Shown here piece by piece: positions 6,047 to 12,440 of a stretch of DNA of 12,440 nt; the stretch's first letter is position 1; each line of letters begins with the position of its first letter. The DNA comes from Pelagophyceae sp. CCMP2097 (taxonomy: Eukaryota; Sar; Pelagophyceae): NCBI GenBank assembly GCA_026770575.1, contig MU657674.1:22815-35254 (forward strand), in the 5' to 3' direction. The position numbers and the translations under genes are program-made. The notes under the pieces are model-generated. The model ran no database searches, had not been told where the DNA came from, and worked only from the letters and a program-made list of their open reading frames with translations.

Positions 6047-7576
6047 CCTCTGGAGCGGCTGGCCTTGCTGGTCCTCTTGGCGCCGTTGTCGGCGTTTGGC
6101 GCGCAGCGGGCGCCTTCGCGGCGGTATTTTGTCTCGGCGGGCGCGTCAGCGTCAGCGGGCGTCTCCATGGCCTTTGGCTGGCCGGGCCAGGCGCCCGCGG
6201 CAGCAGGCGCGCTCCGGGCGACGAACGAGGTGCGTGCGTGCACCGAGGACGAAACGGTGTGCGCACGCGGCGTCGTCTGCAGGTGGTGAAGACGGTCGAC
6301 GGCGTGCGGCGCAAGCGCCTCGGCGGGACGGGCATCGAGGTCTCGGAGCTGGCGCTGGGCACGCAGCGCTGGGGCGGCACGGACTACAACTCGCCCGACG
6401 AGGCGCTGTGTCACGCCATGCTCGACCGCGGCGTGCTCGAGGGCGGCATCAACCTTCTGGACACTGCCGCCCAGTACCCGATCCCGTCGGGCGCCGGCGC
6501 GCCCGCGGGCCGCACGGAGGAGATTATCGGGAGCTGGATCCGCAAGAGCGCCGGCCGCCGCAACAAGATCGTCATCGCGTCGAAGATCACGGGCGGCCGC
6601 AACGTCAACAAGCGCAACATTTTAGCCGACTGCGACGCGTCGCTGCGGCGCCTCGGCGTCGACCAGCTCGACGTCTACATGCTCCACTGGCCCGCGCGCT
6701 ACACGCCCCAAGCCAACTGGGGTCAGTCGCTCGAGTACGACTGGGACCTCGGCAGGCAGACGGTTCCCGCCCAGACGCAGTTCTCCGAAATCGTTGAGGC
6801 CATGGCCGAACTCGAGCGCGCGGGGAAGATTCGGGGCTACGGGGCCTGCAACGACAATGCCGTCGGCCTCATGGGCATGGCCGCCGCCGCGCGCGTGGCG
6901 GGCGTCGCCGGGCCGTGCGCCATGCAAAACGACTACTCGCTCATCAACCGCCGCACCGAGGAGAACGGTCTCCAACAGCGCCCCAAAGACCCCCGCTCGA
7001 GCCCCCCCCCCCCCGGATCGAGGGCCATACTTTTTCACCGTGTCCTTTCCAGGCCTCTCAGAGGCGTCGTCGCCGGCGCTCGAGAACTGCGGCTTCATGG
7101 CCTACAACGTCCTCGCTGGCGGTATGCTCACGGGAAAGTACGACGCCGTCCCCGCGGCAGTGGACGACGCCGACCGCGCGCGCGCCGAGACTAACGCTCG
7201 CGCGCCGCGGGGCCGCATGGACACGCGCGGCTGGGGCAACACGCTCGGCCGCTACCGCACAGCCGCTGCGCGCGACGCCGCGATGCGCTACGCCGCGCTC
7301 GCGCGCGACTTCGGCCTCTCCGGCCCGACGGAGCTCGCGCTGCGCTTCGCCGCGTCGCGGCCCGCGGTGACCACGTCGCTCGTCGGCCACACGTCGCTCG
7401 CGCAGCTCGACGAGTCCGTTGCCGCCTTCCGCGCCACCGCCCGCAAGCCGCTCTCGCGCGAGCTCCTCTGGGAGATCGACCGCGTCCACCTCCGCAACCG
7501 CCTGCCCCTCTTTGCAAACGACGAGGCTGGTTCCGACTGGTTCAACGAGGGCGCCATCGGCGAGCGCATCCCGTAA
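6044..7576 (+). CDS. Aldo/keto reductase, Tas-like, with predicted plastid-targeting leader (3 exons)
   Basis: The model is exons 6044-6229, 6283-6967 and 7053-7576, giving 464 residues in one frame. The catalytic domain starts near residue 73 (R-K-R-L-G-G-T-G) and carries the full AKR tetrad: Asp122 and Tyr127 in NLLDTAAQYP, Lys163 in IASKI, and His197 in MLHWP. The cofactor-side motif MQNDYSLINRR and the later GFMAYNVLAGGMLTGKY also fit. The insert after Tyr (P-I-P-S-G ... GRTEEIIG) resembles E. coli Tas, so a monomeric NADPH-dependent carbonyl reductase is likely; the substrate is unknown. Residues 1-17 (MPLERLALLVLLAPLSA) look like a signal peptide. Phe18 follows, then an Arg/Ala/Ser-rich stretch to about residue 60, the heterokont bipartite plastid leader with an S-A-F junction. 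The start is chosen because it opens this leader. Upstream sequence is retrotransposon-derived, so the promoter position is puzzling. Confidence 0.9.
6230..6282 (+). other. Intron 1 of the aldo/keto reductase (53 nt)
   Basis: GAG|GTGCGTGCGTG ... GTCTGCAG|GTGG. It is phase 0 and moves the frame from the leader (which would hit TGA at 6287-6289) into the catalytic domain. It separates leader and enzyme cleanly, as often seen for organelle-targeted proteins. Confidence 0.85.
6968..7052 (+). other. Intron 2 of the aldo/keto reductase (85 nt)
   Basis: AACG|GTCTCC ... TGTCCTTTCCAG|GC. It has a good pyrimidine tract before the acceptor and restores the family sequence RRTEENG-LSEASSPALENCGF. It contains a C13 run (7002-7014). 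Without splicing the frame changes and the AKR match is lost. Confidence 0.88.
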
Positions 7577-7806
7577 ACCGACGCAATTCGCGGCATCCCG
7601 CCGCCGCCGGGTGAGGCATGGATGCCTAGAACCGCCTGGAACCCTTTGTGCGTGTGGCGACCGTGTAACACGAGTCACGATGGGGATCGACGATGCCCTT
7701 ATCAGGGAGCGTCCTCTCGGACTTGCCTCGCCCACGCGAGCGCCCTGAGTCTCAGAGCCGCCGATTATAAACCGAAGTCCCTATCTCGGCATGGGCTCCT
7801 CCGTTT
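7577..7806. other. Convergent intergenic spacer (230 bp)
   Basis: Lies between the 3' ends of the aldo/keto reductase (+) and the cysteine-rich gene (-). I see no AATAAA on either strand and no structured element. Confidence 0.6.
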
Positions 7807-8601
7807 TTAGAAGCGGCCTTTGTCGTTGCAGACGGAGACGATTTGTGCGAGCTTGGCCGCAGCGCAGCCGCCCGACTCGACGCGGTAGGTTCCGGGGGCC
7901 TTTGGGACGAGCGCCGCGCACGTGGTGGAATTCGCGCAGGCACGGCACCACGCGTGGTGGTCGCAGACAGGCACGCCCGCTGCGTCCTGCGGGTCCGCCG
8001 GGCTCGTCCCGTCGTGCGACATGGCCCGGCACCGGTCCGACGTCGCCGCGGCGGCCTCGGCCTCGACCGCCGCGGCGACGGAGAGGCCCCGGGCCCGCAG
8101 CGACGCCCGCACCGCCGCACACGTGGCCTCGAGGTCCGCCAGCCGCCCGTACGCGCAGAGCGCGCCCTACGGACCGCCGAGGTGCGCGCGGGACTCCCCT
8201 GCGCTTTGGTCACTCATCAGCCAATCGGCGCGTCGCCACACCTCGCCCGCAGCGCACGCGCCGCCGCAGAGCTCTTGGCACCACGCCGACGTGCAGTGGC
8301 CCGCGCACATGAGGCGGTCGACGCCGCCGCACAGCTCGGGCGCGATCTTCGCGTCGTCGTCAAAGGCGCCGCAGTCCCAGGCCGAGCCGCTGTCGCCGCC
8401 GTACTCAACGGAGCCGCCGCCGCCGCCGTACTCGACGGTCGACGCCGCCACCGCCTCCGTCCGCTGCCGCAGGCGCCGAGTGGGCGATAGGCCCAGTAGG
8501 CCCGCGGCGCCGAGGCCCAGGGCCGCGGCGACGCCCGCGCAAGCCGTCCGCCGGCGGCCCCGCCGCGGGCGCGCCAGCGGCGCCAGCTCGTCTGCGGACA
8601 T
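7807..8601 (-). CDS. Cysteine-rich protein with one N-terminal membrane anchor (2 exons), unknown function
   Basis: The model is exons 8601-8242 and 8166-7807 (minus strand), each exactly 360 nt, giving 239 residues and a TAA stop. The N-terminus is basic (RPRRGRRR at about 11-18), then a hydrophobic Ala/Leu/Gly segment (about 20-38), giving a signal anchor with the rest likely luminal or extracellular. A Gly-rich linker follows with the repeat S-V-E-Y-G-G (about 54-69). Then comes a Cys cluster, WDC77 ... C91 ... MC99AGHC103TSAWC108QELC112GGAC116. Exon 2 adds more Cys, including VCDHHAWCRACANSTTC. Paired cysteines suggest disulfides. I recognise no named family. The start at 8601 is preferred because upstream sequence turns AT-rich and unlike coding DNA. 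The in-frame TAG at 8167-8169 is explained by the intron. Confidence 0.72.
8167..8241 (-). other. Intron of the cysteine-rich gene (75 nt) ending in an in-frame TAG
   Basis: On the minus strand: GGCGAG|GTGTGGCG ... GGTCCGTAG|GGCGCG, phase 0. Length is a multiple of three, so the only effect of retention would be 24 extra residues and the TAG stop. The reading frame is the same on both sides, and coding character (Cys-rich, Ala-rich) resumes right after the TAG. A possible branch site is CTGAT in GGCTGATGAG. Confidence 0.7.
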
Positions 8602-8753
8602 CGCCGCGGTGCACCGAGGCCTCGCCGAGCCGCCTTTCGCCGTGCGAGCTGCCGGATCCGCGGCCGAGGGCTCTGCGGGAGTCGGTATCCTGGCGACGCG
8701 ACTCGGAAGGAATCGAAGATCTAGATTTTTTTTTGATTTTCCGATCCCTTGCA

Positions 8754-8777
8754 GGATTACGGTTGTTTGCCAGGGTA
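8754..8777 (-). repeat. 24-bp motif, copy 1
   Basis: The reverse complement of this stretch (TACCCTGGCAAACAACC...) is identical to 10904-10927. It lies between the OTU gene and the cysteine-rich gene, about 150 bp upstream of the latter's start. Both copies have TA at the outer edge, compatible with a Tc1/mariner-type end, but no partner end is visible. Confidence 0.8.
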
Positions 8778-8817
8778 TTACAAGAGCGCGCCGGAGGCAC
8801 ACGGAGGCCCCGAAGGA

Positions 8818-8823
8818 TTTATT
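8818..8823 (-). promoter_or_regulatory. AATAAA polyadenylation signal of the OTU gene
   Basis: On the minus strand GTGAATAAATCC lies about 30 nt after the TAA at 8852. Position and sequence fit a canonical signal. Confidence 0.55.
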
Positions 8824-8851
8824 CACAGAGTTCAAGACGGGGGTTAAACAA

Positions 8852-9607
8852 TTACGTTAAATCAATGGCATCAGGCCCTGCCTGCTCGTCGGAATCGCCG
8901 CCTGGGCCGTCGGAGTCGTCGTAGGTTTTGGAGTTGAAAGAGGCCGCCGAGCTGCCGTCCAAGTCGGAGGAGCCGCCGCCGTCCTCTTGTCGTTCAGCTT
9001 CAGCTTCGGCGAGAGATGCAGCCATAGCTGCGGCGAGGTCAGCCAAATGGTCCTACGGGCGCCAGTGTGCCGTCAGCAGGGACGGGGCCGTCGGAGAGGC
9101 GCACCCGTTGGCGCCGGCGTCGAGCGTGGGTTTGACCTGGATGAAGCTTTTCTCGGCGTAGCTCGTCACGACCGTGATCTTGACTCCGTACGCGTCGGCC
9201 GCGGCCTGGAGCGTGACGTGGTCGCCCCACTCGCGCGCCTGGGCCATCCTGCACGCGTACGCCTCGTATTCCTCGTGCACAAAGCCGCAATAGGCGTCCG
9301 AGGCGGCGCGGAGTTGCTTGACGACGGCGGCGCGGACGACGGCGTGGAGTTCCTGGTTGCCGAAGAGGCGTTGGGCCAGCGCGCGAAATTGGCAATTGCC
9401 GTCCGGGTCGACGGCGTGCTCCACGAGGCTATAGTCCACCAGGCGCTCGACCAGCCGCGCGCGCTCTGGCGAGGGCTCCTCGTCGAGCGCGCGATCGTCG
9501 TCGTCGCCTTTCGACTCTTCGAAGCCGGGGTCGTCGTCGCGCTCGCGCCGGCAAGCGAGTGAGGGATCCTCCTCGAGCGCGCGATCGTCGTCTAGGATCG
9601 CCTGCAT
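8852..9607 (-). CDS. OTU-family cysteine protease-like protein with C-terminal UIM
   Basis: OTU proteins cleave ubiquitin from conjugates. From the ATG at 9607 the N-terminus is acidic and contains a duplicated D-D-D-R-A-L-x-E-x-P-S segment (residues 6-16 and 36-46). The OTU core begins near residue 50: VDPDGNCQFRALAQRLFG with nucleophile Cys72, then FVHEEYEAY and WGDHVTLQAAADAYGVKITVV. The usual C-terminal His block (typically H-Y-N) is not seen in any frame. A TAG at 9053-9055 interrupts. The same frame then runs LADLAAAMAASLAEAEAE, which fits the ubiquitin-interacting motif (hydrophobic, x-x-Ala, x-x-x-Ser, x-x-acidic), and an acidic tail to TAA at 8852. I favour an intron at 9136-9053 (CAG|GTCAAA ... 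CCCGTAG|GAC), giving 223 residues. The donor is uncertain. Whether it is catalytically active is doubtful. Confidence 0.75.
9053..9136 (-). other. Probable intron of the OTU gene (84 nt) ending in an in-frame TAG
   Basis: On the minus strand: ATCCAG|GTCAAACCC ... GCGCCCGTAG|GACCAT, with CTGAC about 25 nt before the acceptor as a possible branch site. It is phase 0 and keeps the UIM frame. A stronger-looking donor GTGCGC lies nearer the acceptor but would throw the UIM out of frame. Confidence 0.45.
9471..9592 (-). repeat. Duplicated 32-bp acidic coding segment
   Basis: 9471-9502 and 9561-9592 match at 30 of 32 positions and lie 90 bp (30 codons) apart, so the protein repeats D-D-R-A-L-x-E-x-P-S in frame. 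Probably an in-gene duplication of a disordered acidic region. Confidence 0.8.
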
Positions 9608-9681
9608 GTCCTTTCACCCGTGAGCCGACAGACCGCGCGCCGCCCAAAGTAGACGGAACTTCACGGATGGACCCGGCGACG

Positions 9682-9721
9682 GACAGACAGACAGACAAAC
9701 AGACAGACAAACAGACAGACA
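9682..9721 (+). repeat. ACAG/ACAA microsatellite
   Basis: About ten tetranucleotide units (GACAGACAGACAGACAAACA...) with interspersed ACAA. It lies about 75 bp upstream of the OTU start on the minus strand, in its presumed 5' UTR or promoter. Confidence 0.9.
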
Positions 9722-9815
9722 TAATTGCCTCAAGTAATCCTTCAATCAAAGGACCCGAAGGGCCCTGACCGTAAACTGACGTTGATCAAACGGTGCAGTC
9801 CCCTTCGGGGCCTGA

Positions 9816-10409
9816 ACAAGATGGTTTCGCCAAGAAAGTCAAGTATTTTTTGGGCAAATTTGAAACGGTCTTTCGAGGTACAGATACCGGGGCCGCATGC
9901 AGCGCGCCGAGACGCCTCCAGCCGTGCCGGATGAACTTTGGCATGTCTTCTATGGGCTGAGAAAATCGATTTGGCGACTTTGGCGAGGGCCGTTACCACC
10001 CAAGGAGACCTCGGATTTTCGTTCATCCACCGCCGATGGCCGCGCACGGCCGTGTGTAAGAAGGCTACGTCGAGCAACCACCGAAATACCTGACCTAAAA
10101 TGCCCGGGGCTGTCACCAAGAAGCTACAGTTAACCCATATTTTTGAAAAAATGGGCCGTTTCTTCTCTCTTTTTTAAGAATAGTGACCGTTTTTTTAGAA
10201 ACTATGTGGTGTGTGTTTATATAAAAAGGGTGTCTATATCTTTCGATCGCTGTAACTTTTGCAAAAGACGCTCTTTGGTTAAAGTAGAGCTCTGGCGGAC
10301 TTTTCCTTGGGGTACGTGCGCGGCCGCCGGAAGCTCAGCCCAATGCCCACTTTAGTTTTGCCAAAAAAACGCGCAATGCTAAATCAGTTTCTTGGCGAAA
10401 CCATCTTGT
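9816..10409. mobile_element. 594-bp element with 22-bp perfect terminal inverted repeats
   Basis: 9816-9837 (ACAAGATGGTTTCGCCAAGA...) is the exact reverse complement of 10388-10409. Looser pairing continues inward (TTTTTTGGGCAAATTTGAAA against TTTTTTTGGCAAAACTAAA). No transposase is seen. A minus-strand open frame of about 125 codons (9742-10119) spans the left border and has no recognisable domain. No clear target duplication is visible, so it is either old or the true ends lie a few bases away. The right half (10130-10310) is AT-rich, with a hairpin CCCATATTTT/AAAAATGGG at 10134-10155. A non-autonomous DNA transposon is the best reading. Confidence 0.65.
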
Positions 10410-10439
10410 AGGTACGACAGTTTTCGCAAATGGGCTTTT

Positions 10440-10501
10440 GACGTACCCGCGTACCCCCACCTTTCGTTGCCGCCGCTCCCCGGCGACGTACCCACGTACC
10501 C
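10440..10501. repeat. Paired ACGTACCC dimers, cluster 1
   Basis: ACGTACCCGCGTACCC (10441-10456) and ACGTACCCACGTACCC (10486-10501) are 45 bp apart. Each is a dimer of the octamer ACGTACCC. The spacer contains CGTTGCCG. Confidence 0.85.
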
Positions 10502-10806
10502 CGACGCGCCTTGCTTACCTTAACGCTGATTTGAAGGAATATATCAAATCTTACGAGAGGCTTCGACGAAGGGAGCTCTGTATTCTGCTGCGCAGTGCGT
10601 GGATATCGCGCGCTAGGGGTTCCTATTTGAGGCGGAGCAAGGACACACTCCCAGGCGCGAGCAATCGAACGCTCCGAGCGCGGTCCGCAGCATGGCCACC
10701 CACTGGAAAGGCACCCGTTGTGCGTGCTCCGGGTTTTCCACACTTCGCCGAAGCGATTTTTTCTGGAGCGGGCGATTTTTTCGGGGACGGGCATCTGACG
10801 GGGGCC
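10502..10806. other. Sequence between the two ACGTACCC clusters
   Basis: No gene recognised. Three overlapping minus-strand frames are open across 10620-10800, and none matches a known family. On the minus strand AAG|GTAAGC near 10519-10525 looks like a splice donor, so an exon of an unrecognised gene cannot be excluded. Near-repeats of CGATTTTTTC occur at about 10755 and 10774. Confidence 0.35.
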
Positions 10807-10868
10807 GACGTACCCACGTACCCCCAGGGTCCCTCGTCGTTGCCGGCCGTCGACGTACCCACGTACCC
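10807..10868. repeat. Paired ACGTACCC dimers, cluster 2
   Basis: ACGTACCCACGTACCC at 10808-10823 and 10853-10868, again exactly 45 bp apart and again with CGTTGCCG in the spacer. It appears to be a duplication of cluster 1, in the same orientation. Confidence 0.85.
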
Positions 10869-10903
10869 TCCCAAATAACGTACTCACCTAAAACTGTGGT
10901 ACC

Positions 10904-10927
10904 TACCCTGGCAAACAACCGTAATCC
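10904..10927 (+). repeat. 24-bp motif, copy 2
   Basis: Identical to the reverse complement of 8754-8777. The flanks differ, so the shared part is limited to 24 bp. It lies 35 bp beyond ACGTACCC cluster 2. Confidence 0.8.
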
Positions 10928-11109
10928 AGAATCATTTAGCGAATTAAAACCTCGCTCCGTCGTGACCGAAGCAGCACTCGTGGCGTTACAGGCCGTGCCT
11001 CGAGGACTCCCCTCCACCGCTTGTCGGGGACTCCCCTGCGGGCCGGTTATTCGGTCGCGTGCACCCCGATGCGCTACGCAAAGGGGCAGACCGCGATAGG
11101 TGTTGTTGT
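10928..11109. other. Spacer without a recognisable feature
   Basis: Contains two nearby copies of GGGACTCCCCTGCGG-like or GAGGACTCCCCTCC sequence (about 11002 and 11027) and a GTTGTTGTTG run at 11101. No gene is supported. Confidence 0.35.
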
Positions 11110-11760
11110 TGCTATTGCCAGAGGGGCTGCTCGCCCGACGCAGTATCGTGATCAGCGGTGACTGCAGACGTCCCTGGAAGAGGGAGCGTGACAGGTGTGT
11201 GATCCCCTTTCCCCTCCGCCGGGGGAGGAGGGAGACGAGGTTGTGGATCTGAGCCGTTCTGCACTTGTGTGCCCCCCTCGACTGAGGGGGAGCCTCCGAG
11301 ACCAGGCGAATCTGCCGGGAAAGGGGGCTTCTGCGTCTGCCTTTGGGGGCAGGCGCAGGCCATGCGTGAAGCCCGCGGTCCAGGGAACTGCGGGCCAGAC
11401 GTCGTGTTGTGGGAACCGGGGTCAGGATCGCTGGACCTTGGGGGTCCCCCTCCGCCGAGGGGGAGCCCTCCGGGACCAGGCGGACTCCACCGGGTGAGGG
11501 GGCCTTCTGCGACTGCCTTCGGGGGCGGGTGCAGGCCGTGCGCGGGGGAGCACGTTTCCCTCGCATATCAGACGGACTCCGTCGAAGGCGGGGGATGCCC
11601 CTCAAACCAGACGGACACCGCCGGGAATGGGGGCCTTCTGCCGCTGCCTTCGAGGGCAGCCGCAGGTTGTGTTGCCCGATTGACTGCGGGCCAGACGCAG
11701 TGTCGTGGGAAAGGGAATTGGAGATCTGGACCTTATGGGTCCCCCTCCGCCGAGGGATCC
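11110..11760. repeat. Degenerate minisatellite, about four units of 130-175 bp
   Basis: Anchors recur in the same order. GAGGGGGAGCC is at about 11284 and 11457. CTTCTGC-x-(C/A)CTGCCTT followed by GGGCAGGCGCAGG-like sequence is at about 11329, 11503 and 11635. CTGCGGGCCAGACG is at 11389 and 11685. TCCCCCTCCGCCGAGG is at about 11445 and 11740. A weaker unit precedes at 11110-11270. Long open frames on both strands here follow the GC-rich repeat and are not supported as genes. Confidence 0.75.
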
Positions 11761-11806
11761 CGATATCGGGTCCCGATCTTCAAGGGCCCGGACACCACTT
11801 CAACAT

Positions 11807-11812
11807 TTTATT
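11807..11812 (-). promoter_or_regulatory. Possible AATAAA polyadenylation signal
   Basis: On the minus strand TTTTAATAAAATG lies about 77 nt after the TGA at 11889, consistent with the 3' end of the gene at the right edge. Confidence 0.4.
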
Positions 11813-11888
11813 AAAACGCCGCGACGAGAGCACTTTCCCGGGCGCAACTTTGGCGCTCGCCTTGTCGGGCGCAAACGGACCTGCAGAG

Positions 11889-12440
11889 TCAAGGTTGGGC
11901 AACATCCAACAGGTGGAAGAAAAGATAGAAAAGGCGGAATTTAAGTCTCCTTTTCTCAAAAAGGGCCAAAACAACATGCTGTGAGGCGACTAAGACCTTC
12001 GTTTGGGGGACCTCGCCGGGCTCGCCCCGGGCCCGTACGCACCAAGGAGAACGTGCGCGCCTCGATGGTCGTGCAAAACTGCAGCATGCTAGCCCCGCCG
12101 CGCAGCATGGCGGCGGCGTAGCCCGGCAGCGACAAGACGCTCGGCGTGGACGGCAGCACGTCGACCGTCGGCGGTCCCATGAGGCCGCTGCAGACGTCGT
12201 CGGTCTCGGCCCGGTCGCCGACCGAGACGAGAGCCGCCACCACCGAGTCGCGCACGGTGCCATGTCGCCGTCGGCGGCCGCGGCGAGGCCTCTGCGCGGA
12301 TGGCCTTAAAGTTGGCCTCGAGCGCCAGCACGGACGGCCACGTCGCGGCGGCGTCGTGCCAGCCCGACGCCGACGCGGCCAGGCCGCGCACGAGGCCCTG
12401 CGGCGCCTGGAGCGGTACGTTGAGAACACGCCGGCACGCC
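11889..12440 (-). pseudogene. Unrecognised gene, 3' part only, with a frame break
   Basis: The gene enters from the right edge on the minus strand. From 12439 one frame reads RRVLNVPLQAPQGLVRGLAA and ASGWHDAAATWPSVLALEAN, then FKAIRAEA, which looks like real coding sequence. By about 12260 coding character has moved to another frame: GTVRDSVVAALVSVGDRAET, PTVDVLPSTPSVLSLPGYAA, FCTTIEARTFSL. No GT-AG pair can bridge 12250-12290, so there is a frameshift (mutation or sequence error). A probable intron 12042-11979 (TTG|GTGCGTACGG ... CCTCACAG|CAT, 64 nt) leads to a last exon 11978-11889 ending HLLDVAQP and TGA. I do not recognise the family. W-P-S-V-L-x-L-E ... I-R-x-E faintly recalls aspartyl/asparaginyl hydroxylases, which is not enough for a call. 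It is filed as a pseudogene because of the break, but it could be a working gene with a sequencing error. Confidence 0.5.

Noticed and set aside
8167..8169. Nuclear reassignment of UAG
   Set aside because: Two in-frame TAGs are suggestive, but both sit at plausible 3' splice sites with GT donors upstream in phase. Splicing is the simpler reading, and readthrough is kept only as an alternative in the findings.
9742..10119. 125-codon minus-strand gene inside the 594-bp TIR element
   Set aside because: It crosses the left inverted repeat, has no recognisable domain, and its length is plausible by chance at this base composition.
9816..10409. Assignment of the TIR element to Mutator, hAT or mariner
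   Set aside because: No target duplication or transposase is visible, and the end sequence matches no superfamily consensus I can state with confidence.
10384..10887. 167-codon minus-strand gene
   Set aside because: It runs through the right inverted repeat and both ACGTACCC clusters, which dictate repeated G-Y-V-G-like residues. No domain is visible.
11269..11814. 181-codon plus-strand gene and a 330-codon minus-strand gene over the same interval
   Set aside because: Both strands are open because of the GC-rich minisatellite. Neither encodes a recognisable protein.
1..12440. Bacterial or plasmid origin
   Set aside because: Short GT-AG introns in at least two genes, a LINE retrotransposon, OTU/UIM domains and a plastid-type leader indicate a eukaryotic nuclear genome.

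Overview
The window looks like nuclear DNA of a eukaryotic microalga, most likely a photosynthetic stramenopile of the pelagophyte type (Aureococcus-like). The reasons are very GC-rich genes with short GT-AG introns (53-85 nt), a signal peptide plus transit-like leader with an S-A-F junction on the aldo/keto reductase (the heterokont plastid-targeting pattern), an OTU/UIM ubiquitin-system gene, and a landscape full of retroelements and short repeats. The species call is inference. The eukaryotic call is well supported.

Layout. (1) 1-300 is GC-rich sequence with a strong hairpin. (2) 302-3580 holds a decayed non-LTR (LINE-type) retrotransposon on +. It has a recognisable reverse transcriptase (RT) but a damaged YxDD box. 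A short repeat copy with an 11-bp target duplication sits in its 5' part, and a 519-bp foldback element with 44-bp perfect terminal inverted repeats (TIRs) and a CCAAT duplication is inserted in its thumb region. About 340 bp of unalignable sequence follows, then an intact C-terminal block with a Cys/His finger and an ATT-repeat tail. (3) 3590-5570 is a nest of repeats: long G/C homopolymers, a 259-bp repeat A (three full copies plus truncated ones), a 125-bp repeat B (two copies) and a 61-bp repeat C (two copies). (4) 5586-6046 is a second, inverted, 5'-truncated copy of the LINE 3' end. It runs up to the start codon of the next gene.

(5) 6044-7576 (+) is a three-exon aldo/keto reductase related to bacterial Tas, with the catalytic tetrad intact and a predicted plastid leader. 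(6) 7807-8601 (-) is a two-exon cysteine-rich protein with one membrane anchor, convergent with the reductase. (7) 8852-9607 (-) is an OTU-family deubiquitinase-like gene with a C-terminal ubiquitin-interacting motif, but no recognisable catalytic His block. In both minus-strand genes a single in-frame TAG separates two good coding blocks and is best read as a 3' splice site.

(8) 9608-11880 has no convincing gene. It holds an ACAG/ACAA microsatellite, a 594-bp TIR element, paired ACGTACCC repeats, a 24-bp motif shared with the upstream region of the cysteine-rich gene, and a degenerate minisatellite. (9) 11889-12440 (-) is the 3' part of an unrecognised gene that runs off the window and has an unexplained frame break. 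I see no operon logic or shared pathway. The genes appear to be independent, and the most interesting content is the mobile DNA and how it touches the genes.
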